A stretch of 50,420 nucleotides of DNA, taken from assembly GCA_013289835.1 (NCBI GenBank), contig JABCZG010000031.1, positions 1 to 50,420 of the forward strand. The letters run 5' to 3'. Each line of letters begins with the position of its first letter. Position 1 is the first letter of the stretch. Under the pieces are notes generated by a model. It did not search any database. It was not told the DNA's origin and was given only the letters and a program-made list of their open reading frames with translations. Positions 33,060 through 42,120 of the stretch are shown piece by piece. This DNA is from Acidobacteriota bacterium (GTDB lineage: Bacteria > Acidobacteriota > Terriglobia > Acidiferrales > UBA7541). A program made the translations under genes and the position numbers.

Positions 33060-34211
33060 TCAGACCCTCCTCAGGGCATCCACAACGCGCAAACGCATGG
33101 CGCCGAGACCCGGCAGCAATCCGCTGGCAGCGCCAACAAGAACGGCAAAACCCAGACCCGCCGACAACATCGCGGCGGACAAAATCAGAGTTGGCAGGAA
33201 GCCATTGAGCGCAGCGCCGACAACAGGAATCGCGAGCATGGCCAGGCCCAAACCAATCAACCCGCCGATCAGCGCGATCACCAGCGACTCTGCCAGCACG
33301 AAAAAGAGGACGAAGCGGTCCGTAAATCCGATGGCTTTGAGCACCGCCAATTCGCCAGTGCGCTCGCGCACAGAGATTGCCATGGTGTTCCCGGTGACCA
33401 GCAGCAAAGTGAAGAAGACCACGCCGCCGATGGTGAGGATGAGCAATTCGATGTTGCCCAATTGTTTGGCGAAACCAGCCTGGAAGGCGGATTCGGTTTC
33501 CGTCTTGGTTTCCGTGGAAGAGTTCGCAAATTCCGTGTCAATGGCTTTGGCGACGCGCACGGCGTCATCCGGACTGTCGAGTTTGACGACGTACCAACCG
33601 ACCAGCCCCTTGATGACCGAAGGGATGGTTTCATCAAAGTATTTCCATTGCAGCCAAAACTGGCTTTCGTCGCCGCCGGGGTGGTCGTTCTTGTAAATCC
33701 CGTCGAGGTTGAATTCCCAGGTTGAGGTTGGGCCATAAAGTGCGTTTTTCAACGGAATGCGGTCGCCGACCTTCCAACCGAAGCGCTTCGCGAGTGTGGC
33801 GCCGGCGATAGCGCCCTGGCGGTCATTCACAAACGTTTTCCACTGGTCGTCCGGAATCTTCATTTCCGTCATGACCTGGCGCTGATTGTCCATGTCAATG
33901 ACGAACTGCGGAAAGAAGTTTTTTTCATCCTGATAAACGCCGCCGAACCAATTGTTGTGAGTGACGGCCTTGACGCCCGGGATGCGCAGGATTTTGTCGT
34001 AATAGGCCAGCGGAATGGTTTGAATGAGGCCTGCGCGATTGATGACCACGAGGCGATCCGCGCCGGCAAGTTCTGTGCCGCGGCTGAAGGCGCTCTTGAC
34101 CACCGCGAGAAATGTGAACAAGAACAGAGCCACGGCAAAAGAGCCCACCGTAAGAATCAAGCGCACTTTTTTGCGAAAGAGATTGGCGAAAATCAGCCGG
34201 CTATATTTCAC
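33060..34211 (-). CDS. ABC exporter permease, FtsX/MacB type (first permease)
   Basis: A 383-aa permease: N-terminal helix (LILTVGSFAVALFLFTFLAV), periplasmic domain, three C-terminal helices and the FtsX segment SVRERTGELAVLKAIGF. The ATG overlaps the ATPase stop codon by 4 nt (ATGA), a sign of translational coupling. Together with the ATPase, the adaptor and the second permease it makes a complete MacAB-like exporter in which the two half-permeases are encoded by different genes. Confidence 0.9.
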   Translation of the reverse strand: MKYSRLIFANLFRKKVRLILTVGSFAVALFLFTFLAVVKSAFSRGTELAGADRLVVINRAGLIQTIPLAYYDKILRIPGVKAVTHNNWFGGVYQDEKNFFPQFVIDMDNQRQVMTEMKIPDDQWKTFVNDRQGAIAGATLAKRFGWKVGDRIPLKNALYGPTSTWEFNLDGIYKNDHPGGDESQFWLQWKYFDETIPSVIKGLVGWYVVKLDSPDDAVRVAKAIDTEFANSSTETKTETESAFQAGFAKQLGNIELLILTIGGVVFFTLLLVTGNTMAISVRERTGELAVLKAIGFTDRFVLFFVLAESLVIALIGGLIGLGLAMLAIPVVGAALNGFLPTLILSAAMLSAGLGFAVLVGAASGLLPGLGAMRLRVVDALRRV

Positions 34212-34951
34212 GCGGCACCTCCTGCGAGAACCGGCTGGGCGGACTTGCCTGCTTCGATGAGGACGCCTTTATCGAGGTGAAGAGTGGTGTGCGCGCGGGC
34301 GGCGACGAGAGCGTCGTGCGTGACCATCAAGATGGTCTTGTTGTATTTGCCGACGAGCTCGTCAATCAGCGCCATGATTTCATCGGCGCTCTTGCGGTCC
34401 AGGTCGCCGGTAGGTTCGTCGCAGAGGAGGAATGTGGGATCGGAAACGATGGCGCGAGCAATAGTGACGCGCTGCTCCTGACCACCGGAGAGCTGGCGGG
34501 GATAGTGATTCATGCGGTCGGCGAGGCCGACGACAGCGAGAGCGGTTTCCACGTGCTTGCGGCGTTCGGACTTGGAAAGTTTGGTCAAAAGCAATGGCAG
34601 TTCGACGTTCTGGAATGCAGTGAGCACAGGAATGAGGTTATACATCTGAAAAATAAAACCGACGTGGCGCGCGCGCCAGTGCGTGAGCTTGCTGGCGGAC
34701 ATGTGGGTGATCTCGTCGCCGTCGACGGTAATGCTGCCGGCCGAGGGCACATCGAGGCCGCCGAGAAGATTCAGCAGCGTGGTTTTGCCGGAGCCGCTGG
34801 GACCCATGAAGGCGACAAAGTCGCCTTTGTCCACGTCGAGATTCAGACCCTGCAGGACCTGGATTTTCTCGCCGCCGCGACTGTAGGTCTTATTGATGCC
34901 GCGGACTCTGATGAGACTGGAAGAATCACTGCGACCATCCACTCGGATCAT
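34208..34951 (-). CDS. ABC exporter ATPase, LolD/MacB type
   Basis: A 247-aa ATPase of the FtsE/LolD/MacB group. Walker A GPSGSGKTTLL, Q-loop FQMYNLIPVLTAFQN, signature LSGGQEQRVTIARAI (Glu-Gln in place of the usual Gln-Gln after SGG), Walker B FLLCDEPTGDLD and the H-loop VTHDAL are all present. The DLDRKSADEIM helix is characteristic of this subfamily. It lies 9 bp downstream of the adaptor gene and overlaps the first permease by 4 nt. Confidence 0.94.
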   Translation of the reverse strand: MIRVDGRSDSSSLIRVRGINKTYSRGGEKIQVLQGLNLDVDKGDFVAFMGPSGSGKTTLLNLLGGLDVPSAGSITVDGDEITHMSASKLTHWRARHVGFIFQMYNLIPVLTAFQNVELPLLLTKLSKSERRKHVETALAVVGLADRMNHYPRQLSGGQEQRVTIARAIVSDPTFLLCDEPTGDLDRKSADEIMALIDELVGKYNKTILMVTHDALVAARAHTTLHLDKGVLIEAGKSAQPVLAGGAA

Positions 34952-34960
34952 GCTTGGCTC

Positions 34961-36202
34961 CTACTGCCGGATTTCGACCTTGTCACCATCACGCAAACTC
35001 TCAGGGCCCTTGACGACCAAGGAGTCGCCGGGCGATACGCCCGCCAGGATCGCCACGTCCGTGCCGCGGTCGATGCCAACGCTCACGGCGCGGCGCTCGA
35101 CTTTTCCGTCGCGCACGAGAAAGACGTACGAATTGCCAGCGTCCGTTCGAACGGCGCCTTTCGGAACGTAGGCCTTGGCCTCCGGGCCGTTTGCCGGAGT
35201 GACTTCCTTGGGCCCTTCGAAACTGACTTTCACGCCCATGTCTGGAAGGATGAAATTGTATTTGTCGAGATTGATGATGGAGATGCGGACCTTAACCGTG
35301 GCCTTTTGGCGATCCGCCGTGGGGATGACGGTGCGGACCTTCGAAGGAATCGGGCGGTCCGGATAGGCGTCGAGGATGGCGGTAACGTCCTGGCCTGGTT
35401 CGACGCGGGCGATGTAGGATTCGTTGACGTCCACTTCGAATTCGTTCGAATGCATGTCCACGATGGTGGCGATGCCGGTGCGCGTGAAACCTCCGCCGGC
35501 GGAAATCGGGGAGACCATTTCGCCGACTTGCGCATCTTTCGAAACAACAATTCCTGCGAAGGGCGCGCGAATGGTGCAATTGTCCACGGCTTGCTGGGCT
35601 TCGCCGATGCGCGCTTCCGAACCGAGGACTTGCTGCTTGGCCAGGGCAATTTTCGCCCTCAGGCTGTCGGCGGACATCGTGGCGTTATCGAGGGTTTCCT
35701 GCGATTGCACGCCGGCTCTTTGGAGCTGATCGGCGCGACGGAGTTCGATCTGAGCGTTCTTGAGCTGCACTTCGAAGTCGGCGATGGCGGCTTGGGCAGA
35801 GTTGCGATCGGCTTTGGCGGATTCGAGGGCGCGCTTGACGTCGGAATCATCGAGCGTGGCGAGAAGCTGGCCTTCCGCTACGCGCGTGCCTTCATCGAAA
35901 AAAACGCCGGTGACGCGCCCGGTAATTTTGGCCGCGATGGTGGCGCGGCGTCGCGGCGTGACGTAGCCGCTGGCGTTAAGAAGAGTCTGGCGCCCACCGG
36001 GATCGGCCTTCACCGCGGCAGCGACATCTACGACAGGCTTCTGGCTGCGGAAGGCATACGCGGCGGCGACAATTCCGGCAAAGATCAGCACCGGGATGGC
36101 GGCGTACATCACGCGACGGCCGAGGCCGGACTTGGCCCGCTGACCATCATGGATGCGCAGGGACCCGAGGTCGGGTTTTGCCGAATTCAGTGGAGTCGCC
36201 AT
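34961..36202 (-). CDS. HlyD/MacA-type periplasmic adaptor (membrane fusion protein)
   Basis: A 413-aa adaptor. A membrane anchor lies at residues about 31-50 (MYAAIPVLIFAGIVAAAYAF). The lipoyl-like and hairpin segments follow (GYVTPRRRATIAAKITGRV, GQLLATLDDSDVKRALESA, a coiled hairpin, DNCTIRAPFAGIVVSKDAQV), then the beta-barrel and membrane-proximal domains (GNSYVFLVRDGKVERRAVSV). The ATG at 36202 is the first that gives a normal length; AGGAG lies 12 nt upstream. First gene of the exporter operon, divergent from the formate dehydrogenase operon. No outer membrane TolC-like gene is in the window. Confidence 0.9.
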   Translation of the reverse strand: MATPLNSAKPDLGSLRIHDGQRAKSGLGRRVMYAAIPVLIFAGIVAAAYAFRSQKPVVDVAAAVKADPGGRQTLLNASGYVTPRRRATIAAKITGRVTGVFFDEGTRVAEGQLLATLDDSDVKRALESAKADRNSAQAAIADFEVQLKNAQIELRRADQLQRAGVQSQETLDNATMSADSLRAKIALAKQQVLGSEARIGEAQQAVDNCTIRAPFAGIVVSKDAQVGEMVSPISAGGGFTRTGIATIVDMHSNEFEVDVNESYIARVEPGQDVTAILDAYPDRPIPSKVRTVIPTADRQKATVKVRISIINLDKYNFILPDMGVKVSFEGPKEVTPANGPEAKAYVPKGAVRTDAGNSYVFLVRDGKVERRAVSVGIDRGTDVAILAGVSPGDSLVVKGPESLRDGDKVEIRQ

Positions 36203-36528
36203 TCGCGGCCCTGCTCCTAACGGTTCGAGAGTCACCACGTAAGTTAGTACGGTCGAGTGGAGCCAGAGATTACAACCAGACCGGCCTGGTTCCCCCCATT
36301 GAGACCATTGTAGCCTGTCAGGGCGAAAATCGGGATGGTCCGTTTGGGGGAGTCGAGGGCATTTTGCGTTGGATGCGTTTGGTAAGTCGTTGGGTATAAG
36401 GAATTTTGGAAAAAAATAGAACTGCTCGGTTTGCAAAAATCACCGCTTGACAGCCAGACCGGTAAGTCTTATTAAGGAGATTCTGCGAGACGCTCCCTAC
36501 CTTATCTCTCGCGGATAGAGGCCCCAGC
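36203..36528. other. Divergent regulatory region between exporter and formate dehydrogenase operons
   Basis: 326 bp without a gene. It contains the inverted repeat AACCAG-ACCGGC-CTGGTT (about 36269-36286), a TACAAT on the minus strand near 36310 that could be the -10 of the exporter operon, and the plus-strand promoter at 36447-36475. No regulator binding site could be recognised with confidence. Confidence 0.5.
36447..36475 (+). promoter_or_regulatory. Sigma70-type promoter of the formate dehydrogenase operon
   Basis: TTGACA (36447-36452), a 17-nt spacer and TATTAA (36470-36475). Start of transcription near 36482, with the ribosome binding site AGAGG at 36517-36521 before the ATG at 36529. 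Confidence 0.7.
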
Positions 36529-39500
36529 ATGAACCCTACCCGCCGTGATTTCCTGAAGCTGACGACAGTGGGCGGAGCTGCAGCTGCAGTCTTTGGCTTC
36601 GACTTGAAGCCGGCGTATGCGCAGCTTCGAGTATTGAAGATCGCGCGCGCGAATGAGACGCGGTCGACTTGCCCGTACTGTGCGGTAGGCTGCGGCACGA
36701 TCATCTACACGATCGGTGATCGCGCCAAGAATGTAACGGCGCAGGTGGTGCACGTCGAGGGCGATCCCGATCATCCAACCAACCGCGGAACGCTGTGCCC
36801 GAAGGGCGCTTCGCTGGAACAGGACATTCTGAACGACCGACGGCTGCTGAAGCCGCAGGTGCGGCGCCCCGGCGGCACGCAATGGGAAGACATTTCGTGG
36901 GACGACGCGTTGAACGAGATTGCCGCCCGCGTCAAGAAGACACGCGACGAGAGCTTCATCGAAAAGGACGCCAACGGCCACACCGTGAACCGCACGGAGT
37001 CCATTGCGTGGATTGGCGGCTGCACCGATACCAACGAGTTTAACTACCTGGTGGTCAAAGCGATGCGCGCCCTGGGGGTCGTGCATTTAGAAAACCAGGC
37101 CAGAGTTTGACACGGCCCCACGGTCTCAAGTTTGGGACCAACGTTTGGACGCGGGGCGATGACGAATGGCTGGGTGGACATCAAGAACACCGACATGATG
37201 CTCATCATGGGCGGGAACCCAGCCGAGAATCACCCATGCGGCTTCAAGTGGGCGATTGAGGCGAAGCGCAATCGCAATGCAAAAATAATTTCCGTGGACC
37301 CGCGCTTTACGCGGACGTCTTCGGTGGCGGACCTCTTCTGCCAGATTCGCGCGGGCTCGGACATCGCGTTCCTCGGCGGCGTCATCAATTACGCGATCGA
37401 GAACAACCGCATCGCGAAGGACTATCTCGTTAATTTCACCAACGCCGCATTCGTGGTCAAAAACGATTTCAAGCTACCTGGTGACACGGACGGAGTATTT
37501 TCCGGGTTCGACGCCGGGAAGCACACGTACGATCGCGCCTCGTGGAATTACGCGGCAGCTGGAGGAGCGGCGAATGCTGGCGCACCGGGCGCCCCTGCGC
37601 CCCTGCCAGAAAAAGTCGATTACGACTTAACGCTGCAGAATCCGAATTGTGTGTTCCAACTGTTGAAAAAACATTATTCGCGCTATACGCCGGAGATGGT
37701 GGAGCGCATCACGGGCATCCCCAAGGATCAATTCCTCAAAGCCGCGGAGATGTATACCTCCATTCGCAAAGACGGCGATATGAAGATGGCCGGCACGATT
37801 ATTTATGCCGTGGGCTGGACGCAGCACAGCTTCGGCACGCAGATCATTCGAACGGCTGCGATGCTGCAATTGCTGCTGGGGAACGTGGGGCGCGCGGGCG
37901 GCGGCGTGAACGCGCTGCGGGGACATTCGAACATTCAAGGCGCGACGGATATGGCGGGGCTGTTCGATACTTTGCCTGGCTATTTGAAAGTGCCGACGCC
38001 GGGCGATGCTTCGTTCGACGCCTGGATGAAACGCGCTACGCCGACGAGTTCGAAGCCTGCGCCCTGGGATTCGTGGAACTATTACGGCAACACTCCGAAA
38101 TTCACGGTCAGTCTGCTAAAGGCAATGTATGGAGACGCGGCCACTAAGCAAAACGGGTGGGCCTTCGACTATCTGCCCAAGGTGGATCGTGATTATTCCT
38201 GGACCCACCTCTGGGACGATATGTACAACGGCACCGTCAAAGGCATGCTTGCGTTTGGCATGAATGGCGTGGCCATCGGGCCGGATTCGAATAAGAATAT
38301 TGACGCGCTGAAAAAGGCGGAGTGGCTGGTCGTGGGCGAGATTTATCCGGACGAGACCAGCGAATTCTGGAAGTCGCCGCGGGTGATCGCGCAAGGCGAC
38401 ATGAAGCAAATTCAAACGACCGTTTACCGGCTGCCCTGCGCAGGCTTCGCGGAAAAAGACGGGTCGTTCACCAATTCCGCGCGGTGGCTGCTGTGGAAGA
38501 ACGCTGCGGTGCCCATGCCCGGCGATTGTCGGCTGGACCACGGAATTGTGGCGCAAATTTTCCTAAAGGTCCGCGATTTGTACAAGAAAGATGGCGGAAA
38601 GTTCCCGGACCCGATCATGAACCTGACGTGGAATTACAGCGATCGCTTGAACCCGCCGCTGGCCGAAGTGTTGAAAGAAATGAATGGCAAAGCGCTCGCG
38701 GATCTGGAAGATCCCGCGACCAAGCAGCAGATCAAGGCCGGCCAGCAACTGCCGGGATTCGCCTGGCTGAAAGACGACGGGACGACCTCGTGCGGAATCT
38801 GGATCTACGCGGGTTCGTTCACGGAAGCGGGAAATCAGACGGCGCGGCGCGATCCTTCCGATCCTTCAGGAATGGGCGTGCACCCGGGCTGGGGCTGGTC
38901 GTGGCCGGCGAATCGCCGCGTGCTGTACAATCGCGCGTCCTGCGACGTGGACGGCAAGCCGTGGGATCCTTCGCGGCGGCAAGTGTGGTGGAACGAAACG
39001 ACGCAAAAGTGGGTGGGCAACGACGTGCCGGACTTCAAGGCGGATTCGCACCCCAAGGATCACATGGGGCCGTTCATCATGAATCCGGAGGGTGTGGGAC
39101 GAATTTTCGCGCCGCTGGGGGCTTTTGCCGACGGGCCGTTCCCGGAGCATTACGAGCCGATCGAGAGTCCGATTGTGAATCCGTTGCATGCGGGGCAGTC
39201 GACGAATCCGATGGTGACGCGATTCAAGGATGCGGACGACAAATTTGGAACGACGAAGGACGGCTTCAACGTGGTCTGCACAACGTTCCGGCTGACGGAG
39301 CACTATCACTACTGGACCAAAAACAACCCCATGAACGTGCAGCTCGTGCCCGAGCCTTTTATTGAGATGGCCGCAGAAATGGCGGACGAAATGGGCATTC
39401 GCGGCGGGGAGCATGTGAAGGTTTCCAGCGCCCGCGGGGAGTACATCGCTAAAGCGATGGTCACCAAGCGCATCAAGTCCATGATGATCGACGGCAAGAA

Positions 39501-39666
39501 AACCTATCAAATCGGCATCCCGTTTCATTGGGGCTACCGCGGCATCGCGGAAGATGAAGGCAAGACGGCGAGAAACCTGGTGAACTCTCTGACGCACACG
39601 GCCGCGGACCCCAACGCGCACACGCCGGAGTTCAAGGGCTTTCTCGTGAAGGTCGAAAAGGTTTAG
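36529..39666 (+). CDS. fdoG: Formate dehydrogenase catalytic subunit, selenoprotein (FdnG/FdoG type)
   Basis: A 1045-residue molybdenum/tungsten bis-MGD enzyme that oxidises formate to CO2 in the periplasm. It starts with a Tat signal (NPTRRDFLKLTTVGGAAAA). The [4Fe-4S] ligands are Cys48, Cys51, Cys55 and Cys90. Codon 194 is TGA (37108-37110), lying in ENQARV-U-HGPTV, exactly where FdnG has selenocysteine; the frame continues uninterrupted to 39666, with the molybdopterin segments FGRGAMTNGWVDIKN and MGGNPAENHPCGF directly after. Length matches E. coli FdnG (1015 aa). So this is one gene and not a pseudogene or two ORFs. First gene of fdoGHI-fdhE. The selenocysteine insertion genes (selA, selB, selC, selD) are not in the window. 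Confidence 0.96.
37108..37150 (+). promoter_or_regulatory. Bacterial SECIS element for selenocysteine insertion
   Basis: Immediately after the TGA codon the mRNA can form a 6-bp stem, GGTCTC (37122-37127) with GGGACC (37134-37139), one G-U pair, around the loop AAGTTT. The loop resembles AAGTCT/AGGTCT of E. coli fdnG and fdhF, and the 11-nt distance from the TGA to the stem is as expected for SelB recognition. Confidence 0.85.
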
Positions 39667-39674
39667 AGGCCACC

Positions 39675-40565
39675 ATGAGCCAGGAAACACTTCGCATACA
39701 GAAAATTTCCGGCCATGCGGGAACGGTTGCCGGCGAAGGAACGCAACGGGAATACACCATATGCAAGCTGATTGACACCACCACGTGCATCGGGTGCAAG
39801 GCCTGCGAAGTAGCGTGCATGGAGTGGAACGACCTGCCGTTCGGGGAAACGATTTTCGGCAATACATATCAGACCATGCCGGAAACACGCTGGAATTACT
39901 GGAATTTGATTCTGTTCAACGAGCACGAGCGCGAAGACGGCTCGCTGATGTGGCTGATGCGCAAGAACCAGTGCATGCACTGCGCGGATCCGGGCTGCCT
40001 GGCGGCGTGTCCTTCCGACGGCGCGATCGTTCAATACACCAATGGCATCGTGGATTTTCAGCAGGCCAATTGCATTGGCTGCGGGTATTGCATCACGGGA
40101 TGCCCGTTTGACATTCCGAAACTGAATCCGCAGACCAAGCGCGTCTTCAAGTGCACGCTGTGCACGGATCGAGTCGGCGAAGGGCTCGAGCCCGCGTGTA
40201 TCAAATCGTGCCCGACCGGCTGCCTGCACTTTGGCAGCAAGGACGACATGCTGGATCTCGCGGAAAAGCGCGCCAAGCAGCTGCGCGATCATTCGAATTA
40301 CCCGAATGCGGGCGTGTACGATCCGAAGGGAGTCGGCGGCACCAGCGTGGTGTATGTACTGCACGACGCAGCGAATCCGGAACTCTATGGCGGCTTGCCG
40401 AAGGATCCGCATATCCCCTGGAGCGTGAAACTTTGGAAGGGCCCGTTGAAGTGGCTGGGCAACGTGGCCATGGTCGGGGGATTGATTGGCCTCTTTGTGC
40501 ACTATCTGCGGTTTGGCCCCAAGGATCGCGACGAGGAAGAGATGAAAGCGGAGACAAAATCGTGA
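39675..40565 (+). CDS. fdoH: Formate dehydrogenase iron-sulfur (beta) subunit
   Basis: A 296-aa protein (E. coli FdnH 294). It carries four [4Fe-4S] ferredoxin clusters: CIGCKACEVAC, CMHCADPGCLAAC, CIGCGYCITGC and CTLCTDRVGEGLEPAC with IKSCPTGC. A single C-terminal membrane helix (LGNVAMVGGLIGLFVHYL) anchors it. It passes electrons from the catalytic subunit to the cytochrome. It starts 8 bp after fdoG and overlaps fdoI by 4 nt. It has no signal peptide of its own, so it is exported with the Tat-directed catalytic subunit, as known for the E. coli enzyme. Confidence 0.96.
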   Translation: MSQETLRIQKISGHAGTVAGEGTQREYTICKLIDTTTCIGCKACEVACMEWNDLPFGETIFGNTYQTMPETRWNYWNLILFNEHEREDGSLMWLMRKNQCMHCADPGCLAACPSDGAIVQYTNGIVDFQQANCIGCGYCITGCPFDIPKLNPQTKRVFKCTLCTDRVGEGLEPACIKSCPTGCLHFGSKDDMLDLAEKRAKQLRDHSNYPNAGVYDPKGVGGTSVVYVLHDAANPELYGGLPKDPHIPWSVKLWKGPLKWLGNVAMVGGLIGLFVHYLRFGPKDRDEEEMKAETKS

Positions 40566-41224
40566 GCCAATCCGGACAAATTCTTCCTCACGGCCGCGTC
40601 CTTCGGTATGAGCTTCATGAGCGGCTCACGCACTGGACCGCGGCCTTTTCCTACATCTACCTTCTGTTGACAGGTCTGGCGTTTTACACGCCTTGGCTTT
40701 TCTGGATCGCCATCGCTTTGGGCGGCGGGCAGATTTCGCGCATGTTGCATCCTTGGGCAGGACTGATCTTTTTTCTCGCGGTCATGAAAATGTACAGCAT
40801 GTGGGCCGCGCAGATGCGCACGACGGAAACGGACAAGGCCTGGTGGGGCGCGGTAGGCCATTACGCGCGCAACGAGGACGACAAGATGCCGCCGGCGGGG
40901 CGCTACAACGCGGGGCAAAAACTTCTTTTCTGGGGATTTTTCTGGTGCAGTCTGTTGCTGCTGCTTACCGGGGCCGTTCTCTGGTTCCCGGAATTTATTC
41001 CCTGGAATCTCCGTTTCCTGCGTTATACAGCCGTGGTGATTCATCCCGCAGCGGCGCTGCTTACCATCGGGCTCTTCCTGATCCACATTTATATGAGCGT
41101 GTTTGCGGAGCGCGGGGCGTTTGGCTCGGTGATCCGCGGCGATGTTTCCGTCGAGTTTGCGAAGCGCTATCACCCCGGCTGGTATAAAGAGATCGTCGGC
41201 GAATCGTCCACGCCGCGGAAATGA
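40562..41224 (+). CDS. fdoI: Formate dehydrogenase cytochrome b556 (gamma) subunit
   Basis: A 220-aa membrane cytochrome with four helices. Candidate haem ligands are the histidines in HERLTHWTAA, LHPWAGLIF, VIHPAAALL and FLIHIYM. It delivers electrons to the quinone pool. The GTG start at 40562 overlaps the fdoH stop codon (GTGA), and the N-terminus YELHERLTHWTAA agrees with FdnI/FdoI. A longer in-frame stretch back to 40151 lies within fdoH and is not used. It overlaps fdhE by 4 nt. Confidence 0.95.
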   Translation: MSQSGQILPHGRVLRYELHERLTHWTAAFSYIYLLLTGLAFYTPWLFWIAIALGGGQISRMLHPWAGLIFFLAVMKMYSMWAAQMRTTETDKAWWGAVGHYARNEDDKMPPAGRYNAGQKLLFWGFFWCSLLLLLTGAVLWFPEFIPWNLRFLRYTAVVIHPAAALLTIGLFLIHIYMSVFAERGAFGSVIRGDVSVEFAKRYHPGWYKEIVGESSTPRK

Positions 41225-42051
41225 CCACAGCACAGACCGTTGGGTCCGAGTACGACGCGAGAATCGCGCGCGCCGCGCGCTTGTCCGTTAGCTATCCCTT
41301 CGCTGCAGAATTTCTGGACTTTTATCGGCATATCGCAGGCTTTCAGAAAACACTTCGCGCCACCGTCCGTGCTTCGCAGGGGAACGAATTGGGCAAGGCG
41401 CCCGTCGCGGAAGTGCGCGACCAGCTCGATCTCACCGTTTTGCTTCCCCACTTTCGCGGGTTCCTCTCGGTCGTCGAACAGCACGCGCCGGCTGCGCTGC
41501 GCGAGTCGGCGCATCAGATGGCTTTGCTACCGTCGGATTCCTGGATCGCCAGCCTGGAAGCGTATTGGCAGCATGCCGGCAAATACGACCAGCAAGTCGG
41601 TGCGTTTGCGCAATTCCTTTCGCGCGCATTTCTTCAACCCTACGCGGAGTATCTCGCGTCCCGGATGTTGCAAGGCCCTCTTGCCGTGACGATTCGCCTT
41701 TGTCCGTTGTGCGGCGCGCGGCCGCTGGTGGGTGTGATTCGGGTGGAGGGTGATGGTGGGAAGCGCTTCCTGCTGTGCTCATTTTGTTCGCAAGAATGGG
41801 AGTTCCGCCGCATTCTGTGCCCCACGTGTGGCGAACAAGCCGAGGAGAAGCTCCCAGTGTATGTCGCGGAACAGTTGCCCCACGTTCGCGTCGAGGCCTG
41901 CGAAACCTGCAAGTTTTATCTCCAGTCCGTCGACCTCACCAAAGACGGCCACGCCGTGCCGTTAGTGGACGACCTAGCTGCCATCCCGCTAACGCTATGG
42001 GCCCACGAACACGGCTACACGCGGTTGCAGCCCAACCTGCTGGGCACGTAG
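41221..42051 (+). CDS. fdhE: Formate dehydrogenase accessory protein FdhE
   Basis: A 276-aa cytoplasmic protein required for maturation of Tat-exported formate dehydrogenases. Its zinc/rubredoxin-like knuckles are seen as CPLCGARP, CSFCSQEW, CPTCGEQ and CETCKFY. The ATG overlaps the fdoI stop codon (ATGA), so the four genes are one translationally coupled operon. Presence of fdhE supports the conclusion that the selenoprotein upstream is functional and exported. 69 bp separate it from the amidohydrolase gene. Confidence 0.95.
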   Translation: MTTAQTVGSEYDARIARAARLSVSYPFAAEFLDFYRHIAGFQKTLRATVRASQGNELGKAPVAEVRDQLDLTVLLPHFRGFLSVVEQHAPAALRESAHQMALLPSDSWIASLEAYWQHAGKYDQQVGAFAQFLSRAFLQPYAEYLASRMLQGPLAVTIRLCPLCGARPLVGVIRVEGDGGKRFLLCSFCSQEWEFRRILCPTCGEQAEEKLPVYVAEQLPHVRVEACETCKFYLQSVDLTKDGHAVPLVDDLAAIPLTLWAHEHGYTRLQPNLLGT

Positions 42052-42120
42052 CTGGGCGCCGATGTTGCAAACATTAGCCGGTGTGCGGCGAGCTACTGAG
42101 CGCCGTTGAGGAGACTTCCC

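Noticed and set aside
34277..36220. 647-codon open frame antisense to the exporter ATPase and adaptor genes
   Set aside because: The sense strand encodes Walker motifs and HlyD motifs with good starts; the antisense product has no recognisable feature.
37108..37110. TGA in the formate dehydrogenase gene as a pseudogene-making stop
   Set aside because: The codon lies at the selenocysteine position, the frame continues in phase and a SECIS-like hairpin follows; the operon including fdhE is intact.
40151..40561. Longer version of the cytochrome subunit beginning inside fdoH
   Set aside because: The extension is an out-of-frame reading of fdoH, and homologues begin near RYELHERLTHW.
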